From assembly GCA_016787225.1 (NCBI GenBank), contig JAEUUY010000011.1, positions 186,001 through 250,000 on the forward strand: 64,000 nucleotides of DNA. The letters are read 5' to 3'. This DNA comes from Chitinophagales bacterium. GTDB lineage: Bacteria; Bacteroidota; Bacteroidia; Chitinophagales; JADJOU01. The notes below the pieces were generated by a model. It ran no database searches, had not been told where the DNA came from, and worked only from the letters and a program-made list of their open reading frames with translations. The translations under genes were made by a program, and so were the position numbers. Shown in pieces: positions 44,255 through 53,007 of the stretch (position 1 is its first letter; each line of letters opens with the position of its first letter).

Positions 44255-45367
44255 ATGAATTTAAAGACTTTTGGGGTGTTGGTTTTTGTTGCGCTAATCA
44301 ATCTTGAACTAAACGCAAATCCAGAGCCTACTTTATATGCAGGAATAGAGGTAGGTTCAAAAGGCGTTAAAATGTGTATTTTAAACAATGACTTAAAAGC
44401 GAACTATCTCGCACAAAAAGTTATCTATGACTCAACTATTAATACTGATTTCATAAAATTTTCTGGATCTAGCCATGATGCTACATTAGCCGCTGTGCTT
44501 AGTTTGTTTAGAATAGCAAACCAAAATTATGGTGTACAAACTAAAAATATTTTTTTAGCAATTAGTAGCGGTGTTAAACAAACAGCAGAAAGAGAAAAAA
44601 AAGTTGAAGATATTGCTCAATTAGTAGCTAGCATAAAATCATTACTTCGAGATTCAGACAGAGAGGTCGAAGTAGTATCCATTTTCCAAGAATCTATTTA
44701 TACGCATACCAGTATTATTCCAAAGGAAGAAAATATGACTACAATTATTATAGATATTGGGAGCGGCAACTCCAAGGGTGGATATTTTATATCGCCCAAT
44801 GTATTCAATATTTTCAACATTCCGTGGGGAACAAAATCAACAACAAACGTGGTCGAGAAAGTATGTGATTCTCCATGTTCCATTTCTGACTTCAGTAAGC
44901 TTTTAGATAAAAAGCTAAGTCAGTTAAATGAAAAAGATATTCCTGCCGCTGTAGACAAATGTGGAATTACTAATTATGATTTTAAAATTCTATTTTCTGG
45001 CGGTATCGCATGGGCTACGGCTACTTTAGCTAAACCAGAACTCATCAAAGAAAAAAATATCGATCTGAGCTATAATGACGTAGAGAAATTTTACAATCAA
45101 TTGATTAAAAGTTTTGAGAAGCTTACAGGAGGAGAATATAGCCAACAATTTATAGATGAAAAATACAGAGTTCAAAAAGTTTTTAACCAAAAGAGTCTAA
45201 TAGGCGGTAGCGGTTTATTGCTTAGTATTATGAAAAAATTTGAACGCGTCAATGGAACTAAAAATTATGGTTTTATAAAAAACAATAAAGCAGGTTGGTT
45301 GCCGGGATATATTATTTCTAAAATTGAGGCTAGGTCAGGCACCAAAGAAATAGCTATACCAAAATAA
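44255..45367 (+). CDS. Secreted ASKHA-fold protein, Ppx/GppA-like
   Basis: A 370-residue protein that begins with a signal peptide (about residues 1-21, ending ELNANP). The mature part has the two phosphate loops of the actin/Hsp70/sugar-kinase/exopolyphosphatase superfamily: AGIEVGSKGVKMCIL near residue 30 and TIIIDIGSGNSKGGYF near residue 163, with LFSGGIAWATATL resembling the adenosine motif. The general plan (two RNase-H-like halves) resembles Ppx/GppA phosphatases, but the glutamate and histidine set of those enzymes cannot be confirmed by eye. Members of this superfamily normally work on ATP or polyphosphate in the cytoplasm, so an exported form is unusual. Function unknown. Confidence 0.65.
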   Translation: MNLKTFGVLVFVALINLELNANPEPTLYAGIEVGSKGVKMCILNNDLKANYLAQKVIYDSTINTDFIKFSGSSHDATLAAVLSLFRIANQNYGVQTKNIFLAISSGVKQTAEREKKVEDIAQLVASIKSLLRDSDREVEVVSIFQESIYTHTSIIPKEENMTTIIIDIGSGNSKGGYFISPNVFNIFNIPWGTKSTTNVVEKVCDSPCSISDFSKLLDKKLSQLNEKDIPAAVDKCGITNYDFKILFSGGIAWATATLAKPELIKEKNIDLSYNDVEKFYNQLIKSFEKLTGGEYSQQFIDEKYRVQKVFNQKSLIGGSGLLLSIMKKFERVNGTKNYGFIKNNKAGWLPGYIISKIEARSGTKEIAIPK

Positions 45368-45374
45368 CTTAAAG

Positions 45375-46568
45375 CTACTTAAAAGGATCACTCCATTTGG
45401 CATCAGTATAAATATTTTTACCTGACAGCGTTTTAAGGAATGCTATAACCGCGTTGACCTCTTGGGCATTAAGATTCAATTTTTGACCTATACCGTTCGG
45501 CTTTAATTTAGGGTCAAGATTAGTATTATTAGCGGCTGCGTTAATTGTGCCATAGTGGCCTATAGCAGCTTGAAGTGTAGTAATAACTCCAGTATGCATC
45601 ATAGGGCCATTAGGATTCCCGTTTATATCCGCTATATCTCGCAGGGATGGTGCTCGAGTATTAGTTAAATCAAAGCCCGCAGCATTTAGCTTTCCTATGA
45701 TACCATTGTTGCCAGAATTAGGGGCTATATCAAATTCGGGTGCACCATGACAACCAGCACAACCTAACCCTCCTCCAGTTCTGTTGCTATTCGCATCGAA
45801 TACAGGAGGTGATAGAAATAAATTTTTACCCATATTTTCTTGTGCTGTAAAATTTGGGAATGTCTGATTATCTGCTGTGACCTGTACTCTTCCTTCATCA
45901 TATTTGGAATCAAAAGATTGGATACTGCGTACGAACTGGGCTAAACATTCCTGCAATCTAGCTTCTGTAATATTTTTATCACCATATACGAATTGGAATA
46001 GCTCTTGATAATAGCCTATCGCGCCAAGTCGTGTCAATAAGTCATTAAGGACTGGTCTTCCAGACTGACCGCTAAAGCCCATTTCAGCATGATCTTGAAT
46101 AGGTTTTGTTGTTTGCTGTTCCAAGGTTGCGGCTCGTTCATCCCAGAAAAATTTAGTCTCAGCAGCATAGCGTGCATTGACAAGACGCATAGAATGACGA
46201 CCAGTGATCCCACCCGATACTCCTCGACTAGCTACAGCAGTATCGCCGAAAGCAAATCTCTGAATATGACAACTGGCACAGGCCACCGTGCTATCTATAC
46301 TGAGTTTTTTGTCATAAAATAAAACCCTACCTAGGGTTGCCTTGGCATTGGTTATAGCATTCGCACCAGTATTATCTTTGGTGATATAACTGGGTTTAGC
46401 CTGTCCAGCATAATTCGCTAAACTCGACAAATTGATATTAGTGCCAAATGCCGCTTCAACATTTGGGTAAGATTGCCCACTATTATTCGAACTATCTTTG
46501 GAGCATTGTACCAAAATAAAGCTCAGTATGAAAACTAAACCGTAACAATAATTTTTTATACTTTTCAT
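45375..46568 (-). CDS. Di-heme cytochrome c peroxidase, lipoprotein (CcpA/MauG family)
   Basis: A 397-residue periplasmic peroxidase anchored as a lipoprotein (lipobox LVQCSKDS, cysteine near residue 22). Two c-type heme motifs are present: CASCH near residue 97 and CAGCH near residue 271, at the distance normal for the CcpA/MauG family. The blocks LFYDKKLS, ALASRGVSGG-like, FFWDERA and MHTGVITTLQAAIGHYG also fit. The enzyme reduces hydrogen peroxide to water with electrons from the periplasmic chain. It ends the minus-strand gene run that begins with the ferredoxin oxidoreductase genes; a short gap separates it from korB. Confidence 0.9.
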   Translation of the reverse strand: MKSIKNYCYGLVFILSFILVQCSKDSSNNSGQSYPNVEAAFGTNINLSSLANYAGQAKPSYITKDNTGANAITNAKATLGRVLFYDKKLSIDSTVACASCHIQRFAFGDTAVASRGVSGGITGRHSMRLVNARYAAETKFFWDERAATLEQQTTKPIQDHAEMGFSGQSGRPVLNDLLTRLGAIGYYQELFQFVYGDKNITEARLQECLAQFVRSIQSFDSKYDEGRVQVTADNQTFPNFTAQENMGKNLFLSPPVFDANSNRTGGGLGCAGCHGAPEFDIAPNSGNNGIIGKLNAAGFDLTNTRAPSLRDIADINGNPNGPMMHTGVITTLQAAIGHYGTINAAANNTNLDPKLKPNGIGQKLNLNAQEVNAVIAFLKTLSGKNIYTDAKWSDPFK

Positions 46569-46612
46569 TCGTGAAAGATTGTAATATTAAACGTCAAATA
46601 TTGTAAAAAATT

Positions 46613-47665
46613 CTATCTCAGTTCTGCATTAATATCTGCCAAGGCTTTATTCCCTGGACAGAGAATATTCTGACTAAGCTGATTGAGCGGTGTTTTGCTG
46701 GTTTGAATCAACTCATGTGTCTCGACACTATCAGGATTGATATAAATTAAGCCGGTTAAAAATTCATTATTTTCCTTAGCATACAGCATAGCATTCATAG
46801 CCGAACTTCTATTGGTGGGATCCCAGTCTTTGGTTAGTTTATTCAACTGAATTAAGCTACCATCATGCATGGCTATTTGCTTGGTTTCTCCCTCTGAATA
46901 TTCTGTTTTAATCTCTGTCATTTCCGGCACAAAGTCAAAGGTAGAAGTCGCCTCAATATGTTCGCGGATATAGTCATAAGACTTGGTTGAGCCCACATTG
47001 TTATTAAACGTAACACAAGGGGAAACCACATTGATTAAGGCAAATCCAGGGTGCTTCATCGCTGCTTTGATAAGGGGAACCAACTGAGCTTTATCTCCAG
47101 AAAAACTCTGTGCCACAAATCCAGCACCGAGTTCTATTCCTAAACTCACTAGATCTATTCCTTCAAACAAATTGACATTGCCTGACTTATTTTTCGATCC
47201 ACAGTCTGCTGTAGCAGAATCTTGACCTTTGGTTAAGCCATAGCAGCCATTATTCATCACGAGATAGACCATGTTCAGATTTCGGCGTATCACATGGACA
47301 AACTGTCCCATACCAATACTTGCGGTATCTCCATCGCCAGAAACACCAAAGTATATCAAATCGCGATTCGCCATATTCGCTCCTGTAGCTACAGAAGGCA
47401 TGCGACCATGCACCGAATTAAATCCGTGGGAATTGCTCAGGAAATAAGCGGGTGTCTTACTCGAACAGCCGATACCAGACATCTTAGCTACTTTATGCGG
47501 CTCGATATTCGCTTCAAAGCAAGCACGAATAATAGCGCCACTGATACTATCATGTCCACACCCAGCACAGAGTGTAGATAGTGAACCTTCGTAATAATCT
47601 AAAGTATAGCCTAGTTTATTCTTAGGTAATTCTGGGTGTCGAAATTTGGGTTTAACGTAGGTCAT
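46613..47665 (-). CDS. korB: 2-oxoacid:ferredoxin oxidoreductase, beta subunit
   Basis: A 350-residue thiamine pyrophosphate (TPP) subunit that works with KorA to decarboxylate 2-oxoglutarate (or a related 2-oxoacid) and reduce ferredoxin. The cluster and TPP motifs are CAGCGHDSISGAI, GIGCSSKTPAYF, the metal/TPP block GVSGDGDTASIGMGQF and NNGCYGLTKGQ. Cysteines near residues 34, 37 and 65 could hold the 4Fe-4S cluster. It lies 17 bases after a RelE-like toxin gene and far from its partner korA, 5.3 kb upstream, with defence-like genes between the two. Confidence 0.93.
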   Translation of the reverse strand: MTYVKPKFRHPELPKNKLGYTLDYYEGSLSTLCAGCGHDSISGAIIRACFEANIEPHKVAKMSGIGCSSKTPAYFLSNSHGFNSVHGRMPSVATGANMANRDLIYFGVSGDGDTASIGMGQFVHVIRRNLNMVYLVMNNGCYGLTKGQDSATADCGSKNKSGNVNLFEGIDLVSLGIELGAGFVAQSFSGDKAQLVPLIKAAMKHPGFALINVVSPCVTFNNNVGSTKSYDYIREHIEATSTFDFVPEMTEIKTEYSEGETKQIAMHDGSLIQLNKLTKDWDPTNRSSAMNAMLYAKENNEFLTGLIYINPDSVETHELIQTSKTPLNQLSQNILCPGNKALADINAELR

Positions 47666-47682
47666 GACAAGTTGATTTATAT

Positions 47683-47985
47683 TTATTTTACGTTTAATTT
47701 ATTCATATCTCTATAGCTGTGATATACTGATATTATCTCTGCCAATTCATCATCTTTTACTCTATAAACAATTCTATAATTTCCTTCAATTAATTCTCTG
47801 ATGTTTTCAGCATTAAATTCTGGTACGATCTTTCCTATTCGAATGTATTTTGAAAGTACTTTAACATGAGATTTAATTTTCCTTAATGTCTGAGCAGCAT
47901 AAAATTTACTTCCTCTATGGACGATATAGTCATGTATGTCTAACATATTTTTCATAGCCTCATCCGTCCAAACTATTTTAACCAT
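47683..47985 (-). CDS. RelE/ParE-family toxin (pair 1)
   Basis: A 100-residue basic protein of the RelE/ParE fold, starting MVKIVWTDEAMKNMLDIHDYI and containing NIRELIEGNYRIVYRVKDDELAEIISVYHSYRD, the typical strand order with the conserved YRI and VYH blocks. RelE toxins cleave mRNA at the ribosome and ParE toxins poison gyrase; the sequence alone does not decide which. It overlaps the antitoxin gene by 13 bases (ATGGTTAAAATAG) and precedes korB by 17 bases. Confidence 0.88.
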   Translation of the reverse strand: MVKIVWTDEAMKNMLDIHDYIVHRGSKFYAAQTLRKIKSHVKVLSKYIRIGKIVPEFNAENIRELIEGNYRIVYRVKDDELAEIISVYHSYRDMNKLNVK

Positions 47986-48155
47986 TCTTCCATGATTTCT
48001 TCAAAATCCTCATCCGAAGTGACCTTTCCATTATCTGCATCCTTTAAGCCGCGCTCAACACTTTCTATAAAGCTCAGTCGCTCAAACAACTCGTCCATCG
48101 TAAACTGATTGGGCAATTCGTTTATTGTATTTAACACTCTTTCCTTTTCTAGCAT
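47973..48155 (-). CDS. Antitoxin of the RelE/ParE-type pair 1
   Basis: A 60-residue acidic protein, too short for a clear domain call, that begins before a RelE-like toxin and overlaps it by 13 bases. The N-terminal part LEKERVLNTINELPNQF...DELFERLSFIESVERGL fits a small helical DNA-binding or dimerising segment. The acidic end TSDEDFEEIMEEWLK is the likely toxin-neutralising tail. It pairs with the toxin by position and overlap, the usual antitoxin-first order. Confidence 0.82.
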   Translation of the reverse strand: MLEKERVLNTINELPNQFTMDELFERLSFIESVERGLKDADNGKVTSDEDFEEIMEEWLK

Positions 48156-48248
48156 GGTTGTTAAAGTTTAAAATATAAGATTCAGATAGGTCATTTATAG
48201 AAAATAAATCATTGCACAATCAAGGGTAAATATAAGATTTTTTTTACA

Positions 48249-51200
48249 TCACAACAATTCTTCCACCAATTTTTTAGCATCACTAAATGTCATAGGCTTG
48301 TTCAGCTCATTCAAATAAACATTATTTGCATGCTCTATCAGTTGACTAAAATAAAAAACAGACAAGCCTTTTGCTTTTCTTTCATTAATAATACTATCCA
48401 AAATGGAACATATTCTATCTAAGTTGTTTTTCTCAGTACAAGTATTATTTATATAAACATTATGTAAGGTTCTAAAAACAGAAAACGGCTCTCTTTTATC
48501 TGGGTCTGCTAATACCAATATTTCTATAAAATCACTTATTGCATCCATGTTATTGTAATCACCTATAGCATTATTGTACTGAGTAAAACTCGGAGCTTTT
48601 CCATTGTTATAATTGTTTGAAAAATCAATAAGACTTTTAAACGCATCTTTATGATTCATTTGAAATAATAGTTTAACTGCCAATTCAAAGTCATAAGAAC
48701 TTTTGCTGTTTTTCAATTTTACACACTCCTCATAAACCTTTGGAAAATTGTCTCTATTTTCAACGAGGATGTTTAAGGCAACATATTTCAAATCATCAAC
48801 CTCAATACACTTTATTAGAAATTCATCATTCTTTTCAATATTGTAATATGCTCGAACGGTATCATTGTAGCGGTATATATTAAGTTTAAGAATATGGTCT
48901 TCAATGTTGGGAAAAGTCTCACTGATTTTATTGGTTATGCAGTAGTTTATATGAGATTCTAGTGCTAACTTATCTTTAACTTTATCCTCAAGCATATTGA
49001 CTATAACTTGCTTTCTAAATTCAACCGAATCCTCAATTTCAATAAAATCGAAGAGAGAAATATCGGAATCAACCTCATTAGGAATAGATATTTTCAATAA
49101 ATCGTATTTATACTGACTATCCAATTCCACTATGTCTTTTCTGTAGAAATATACTATACTTAATAAACAATAAGTATAGGTGCCATTTTGTATATCCAGT
49201 TTTTCATATTTCGGTGAATTTATATCAGTCAATTCAGCAGTTTTTGACTGAATCCATTCTTTCTGGCTATCCGAAAATACTATCCATTGATTCTTCTCCC
49301 AAATATCTTTAATTACGAAATATAGTATTTTTTCTGATTCTACTATATATAAAACTTCATTCTTAGCAAATGAGTGCTGTCTATAATATCTTAGAATATT
49401 AGTTATCACTTGTCTAAATGCTTTACTGCTTCTTATCTGCCATTCATACTGGTCATGATTACCCTTTTCCGATTCTTCTCTCTCTATTTTATAAAATATC
49501 TCAGATGATAGATTTTCAATATTATTGTCAGAGAAAAACGACTCAACCTCTTCTGAAATTAGAGAAGCATTAAAAAGTTTATTGAACTCACTTTGCTTAA
49601 ATTCCTTTAATTTTAATTCTATTTCTTGTAACTGTGCCGGATTTTTTCTTCTTTCTATCTTTGGTTCAATTTCAACGGCCTTGTCTTCTATCATTTTAAA
49701 AATCACATATCCATCATCTTTAAAGCCAATGTGATAATAAAATCTGAGTTGGTCTTCTTTCTTATACTGATTATCAAACACTACTTCAATTATTCTCTCT
49801 ACGGTCTCACGGGTTATCCATTTTGCGATTAAGTCCGAAAACTGAGATAGGTCGTACTTCTTATGCAGGTAGTCTATACTTTCCATCACCTTTCCAGAAT
49901 GTTGAATAGTCAAATATAAAATTCCATCGTTTAGAAACTCATGCTCATAGGCTTTAGTTTCGATATAGACATCAAGTACCTTATGCAGATAATCTTCCTT
50001 TGTATTGATATATTCTTCCAATCGTTTAAAAAATTGCTCCGCTGATGTTCTGAGATAGTTGTTGGAATTATAACTTAGAAAGTAGGGCAAAATTCTCAAA
50101 GTGTTTTCTGAATTAAGCATAGTTGCCATCAAATCCAGACCCATATTTGAATAGTAAACACTAGTTTCTCTTCTTCTCTCTTTGCCACCAAGGTAATAAC
50201 TAAACTCGGACTCTAAAAATTTTATATAACAATCTTTATCGTCAACATTAAAGATGACTTCCGATAAGTAATGTCCAAAATCTTCAGAAATATTATTGTA
50301 ATATATCTCAAGAATTTCATTAACAAAATCCCTGTCTTCTTTAAGCTTGGTTTTACCTATATATGTAAATATATGAGACCATTCATTTAGTCTGTCAATA
50401 TTGCATTTTATTAGATATATTAAGGAATCTTTGACAGCTTCCTCTTGAGAAGGAGGGATATCAATATATGCCAAGAGATTTAAGGCATTTTTTCTTACAT
50501 TCTCATTGTATTGTTTCTCATCCCTTAATATCTCAAAAAGATAATCGAAAGTTTCAGGAAAGTTGGCGAATCTGCCGAGTTTTCTTAATTCTTCATAGTG
50601 AGTAAATAGTTCTTTTTCAACGAATTCTTTGCTATAGTATCTCTTGAAAACTTGAAGCCTCAAATCCTTCTCCAATCGATCAACTTCGATATCAAATAAA
50701 AGTTCAGGTTCATAAGTTAACAACCAATCAACCAATTCCTTATAATTCGAACTTTCCTTTTCCACCAGATTCAGCAGAAACCCTAAAGTATTCATCAAAG
50801 AGGGTTTGATTTTATCTGCTTCGGGAATTTTTAGGAGCGAAAGAAAAGATTGAAAACCTAAATCGAGCAAACTCAGTGCTGCAAAATACTCTTGGATTTG
50901 TTTATGGTTAAATGCAAAACTATTATCCTCGCGTCTGTATATAAAAGGGCTCTCTTGGAAATTTAAATTTGAATCCCTTATTATACTATATATTTCATCA
51001 CCATTAAATGTGTTCTTCATGGATAGCTCTAGTGCAAGACACATTTTTTTAGAATCTGCTTTAAGTTTTTCGATATTTAGTTCATACTTACTTTCAATTT
51101 TCTTTTTGTGTCTAGTTAAAGACTTTTCTACATATTTATTCCATAAATCTGCCTCATTAGTTGGTATTTTATTCTGATCTTTTATAAAATGAATATAAAG

Positions 51201-51782
51201 TTTAAGGAAGAATGGGGTCTTAAAAAATGGTTTATCAATAATATCGTTATTCGGAATTTCAGCTACTTGTTCCTTACTAAGTTCATTATTCAATACTTTT
51301 AATGCCTGAGAATAGGTCAACTCAGGCAGGCTTGCTATTTTGAAGCCTGTTAAATTAATTAAATATTTATCATAAATATTGGTTCGGCAACTAATAACAT
51401 ACTTGTGTTTTGGGTTTTCCTCAATAAATCTTTCTAACTGTTTTTTAAATTCAATGATTCGTTCTACTTCATCTAATCCATCTATAAAAAACACAAGTTG
51501 GGAAAACTTCTTCCAGTCAGAATATTTGATTAAACTCTCAAAAGGTTTTGAATATATATAATCCTTTAGGTCTATAAAAATCGGGATGATACCAGTTTCC
51601 TTCTTTGTCTCCCACAATTCTTTCGCCGTAGCATAAAGCTCATTTGTTTTACCTATTCCTGGATCTCCTAGAAGTGCAATCTTATCATAATCAATTAGTG
51701 ATGTCTTAAGTGACTTTAAGTTCTTTCCATTAGAAGATTTATTATTATTATCAAGTTCTACAATTCGCTCTATTCTATTCAT
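48249..51782 (-). CDS. NACHT-type STAND ATPase with long helical repeat C-terminus
   Basis: A 1177-residue cytoplasmic protein. The nucleotide-binding domain begins almost at once: Walker A GDPGIGKT is at 39-46 and Walker B LVFFIDGLDEVE at 96-107, whose IDGLDE form is characteristic of NACHT modules; the later VISCRTNIYDKY is sensor 1. There is little room for an N-terminal effector. From about residue 330 to the end the chain is charged and alpha-helical, consistent with HEAT/Armadillo-like sensor repeats. It overlaps the metallophosphoesterase gene by 8 bases, so the two are co-translated and probably act together. NACHT proteins in bacteria include antiphage STANDs. The gene is more A/T-rich than the korA/korB genes around it. 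Confidence 0.85.
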   Translation of the reverse strand: MNRIERIVELDNNNKSSNGKNLKSLKTSLIDYDKIALLGDPGIGKTNELYATAKELWETKKETGIIPIFIDLKDYIYSKPFESLIKYSDWKKFSQLVFFIDGLDEVERIIEFKKQLERFIEENPKHKYVISCRTNIYDKYLINLTGFKIASLPELTYSQALKVLNNELSKEQVAEIPNNDIIDKPFFKTPFFLKLYIHFIKDQNKIPTNEADLWNKYVEKSLTRHKKKIESKYELNIEKLKADSKKMCLALELSMKNTFNGDEIYSIIRDSNLNFQESPFIYRREDNSFAFNHKQIQEYFAALSLLDLGFQSFLSLLKIPEADKIKPSLMNTLGFLLNLVEKESSNYKELVDWLLTYEPELLFDIEVDRLEKDLRLQVFKRYYSKEFVEKELFTHYEELRKLGRFANFPETFDYLFEILRDEKQYNENVRKNALNLLAYIDIPPSQEEAVKDSLIYLIKCNIDRLNEWSHIFTYIGKTKLKEDRDFVNEILEIYYNNISEDFGHYLSEVIFNVDDKDCYIKFLESEFSYYLGGKERRRETSVYYSNMGLDLMATMLNSENTLRILPYFLSYNSNNYLRTSAEQFFKRLEEYINTKEDYLHKVLDVYIETKAYEHEFLNDGILYLTIQHSGKVMESIDYLHKKYDLSQFSDLIAKWITRETVERIIEVVFDNQYKKEDQLRFYYHIGFKDDGYVIFKMIEDKAVEIEPKIERRKNPAQLQEIELKLKEFKQSEFNKLFNASLISEEVESFFSDNNIENLSSEIFYKIEREESEKGNHDQYEWQIRSSKAFRQVITNILRYYRQHSFAKNEVLYIVESEKILYFVIKDIWEKNQWIVFSDSQKEWIQSKTAELTDINSPKYEKLDIQNGTYTYCLLSIVYFYRKDIVELDSQYKYDLLKISIPNEVDSDISLFDFIEIEDSVEFRKQVIVNMLEDKVKDKLALESHINYCITNKISETFPNIEDHILKLNIYRYNDTVRAYYNIEKNDEFLIKCIEVDDLKYVALNILVENRDNFPKVYEECVKLKNSKSSYDFELAVKLLFQMNHKDAFKSLIDFSNNYNNGKAPSFTQYNNAIGDYNNMDAISDFIEILVLADPDKREPFSVFRTLHNVYINNTCTEKNNLDRICSILDSIINERKAKGLSVFYFSQLIEHANNVYLNELNKPMTFSDAKKLVEELL

Positions 51783-52863
51783 ACTCTGTTAGCAAATTTG
51801 GTGGAATGAAGCTATTTATATCTAAACGTAGATCATCTACATTATTTAAATAATTAATTCTGTAGTTTTGAAATATAATCTCTGATCTCCCATCTTCCAT
51901 GTCAAATTCAAAACAATAGTTGTTCTTCATGTACTTCTTTTTAGTAACTATAACATCGTTACCTTCCAGATCAATAATATAATAGCCTGGCTGATAATTG
52001 GTCTCTAACTCATTAGGATCATTAAAGGCAACTCTTGATGTAACATTCAAGTATTTTTTGTTTCCGTTATTCATTTCTACAGTCTTAGGTTTATGAACAT
52101 CCCCATGTAATAGTATAGTATTAAAATCCCTGCTATACAATATATGTTCGATTTCATCATATTCCTCATCATTAATCTTGTTAATAGGGTGATGTATCGC
52201 TAAAAGAATATATTCACAGGAATTTTTATGAAAATGATTTAAACAATTAAATAATTGATGCGTGCCAATAAAATGATTCTCTTTTTTAAGATTTGACGAG
52301 CAACGCCAAGAATCATTTATTAGTCCAATTCCAATCTTATAATCTTTTTCATAAATGAATTTTGACTCAAACTTAGATATAATGTATCGAGCGTCTTTAG
52401 AATGAATAAACTCTTCATATTCTAGAAAACTCTTTTGTCGTTTTAAATATACATAATCATTTTCTGTCTGTACTTTATTTGAGAAGTCATTTGCAGCCTT
52501 AGTTGATTTTATTATACTAATGAGACCTGCTTCCTCGACTTCATTAATCTCCTTTCTTATAATATCATGATTGCCAGAAATACAAATAATGTTTTCTCTC
52601 CTTAATCCTACCTTTTCAATAATCGGTTTTATGAATACGTCTTCAAATATGAAGTAGGCATTTGTATAAGTGTTAAATTTTTGCATTTCAAGTAAAGAAA
52701 TCCCTCCCTTGTCCAAAATATCTCCAGTTATAACAATACAATCAATTGACTTTTCTCGATTAACTTTCATGAGATCTGTTATTAAACTTTCTAGATAAAA
52801 AATTTCTAAATCTTCAATGTTTGATGAGCTTAAATGTATATCAGAAAGATGGACAATACGCAT
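51775..52863 (-). CDS. Calcineurin-like metallophosphoesterase
   Basis: A 362-residue metallophosphoesterase. All metal-ligand motifs are visible: DIH (D8, H10), GD (D48 in VITGDILD), GNHD (N98, H99), HHP in LLAIHHPINK, and GDVH in LLHGDVHKP. The layout resembles Mre11/SbcD and related nucleases or phosphodiesterases more than a protein phosphatase, but the substrate is not known. No capping domain of SbcD can be recognised, and there is no SMC partner. It overlaps the NACHT ATPase gene (ATGAATAG), which is inserted with it between korA and korB. I infer that it is the effector of that pair: a nuclease or nucleotide hydrolase switched on by the ATPase. Confidence 0.9.
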   Translation of the reverse strand: MRIVHLSDIHLSSSNIEDLEIFYLESLITDLMKVNREKSIDCIVITGDILDKGGISLLEMQKFNTYTNAYFIFEDVFIKPIIEKVGLRRENIICISGNHDIIRKEINEVEEAGLISIIKSTKAANDFSNKVQTENDYVYLKRQKSFLEYEEFIHSKDARYIISKFESKFIYEKDYKIGIGLINDSWRCSSNLKKENHFIGTHQLFNCLNHFHKNSCEYILLAIHHPINKINDEEYDEIEHILYSRDFNTILLHGDVHKPKTVEMNNGNKKYLNVTSRVAFNDPNELETNYQPGYYIIDLEGNDVIVTKKKYMKNNYCFEFDMEDGRSEIIFQNYRINYLNNVDDLRLDINSFIPPNLLTEYE

Positions 52864-52881
52864 TAAAAGAATATGAGAGTT

Positions 52882-52998
52882 TTACAGTTCAATCTTATAC
52901 TTTGATTTTGGAAAGTGGTACACTTTCTTCTTAAACGGTTTCTTTTTTATTATCCAATAGATAAAGAAGATAATAAAGGGTATCCAAATTAATAACAT
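52882..52998 (-). CDS. Possible 38-residue membrane peptide
   Basis: A short open frame between korA and the metallophosphoesterase gene, starting ATG at 52998, 9 bases after the korA stop, and ending 18 bases before the metallophosphoesterase start. The product begins MLLIWIPFIIFFIYWIIKK, a single transmembrane helix (about residues 2-17), followed by a basic tail with many lysines. The shape, one membrane helix with a positive cytoplasmic end, is that of small regulatory or toxic membrane peptides, but the stretch is short enough to be chance. It could also be an old korA-associated peptide. Confidence 0.4.
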   Translation of the reverse strand: MLLIWIPFIIFFIYWIIKKKPFKKKVYHFPKSKYKIEL

Positions 52999-53007
52999 AA
53001 ATATAAA

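Noticed and set aside
48249-52863. Reading the pair as SbcD-SbcC (Mre11-Rad50)
   Set aside because: The second protein has a NACHT-type Walker B (IDGLDE), a single compact ATPase at the N-terminus and no long central coiled coil with a zinc hook, so it is not an SMC-type SbcC.
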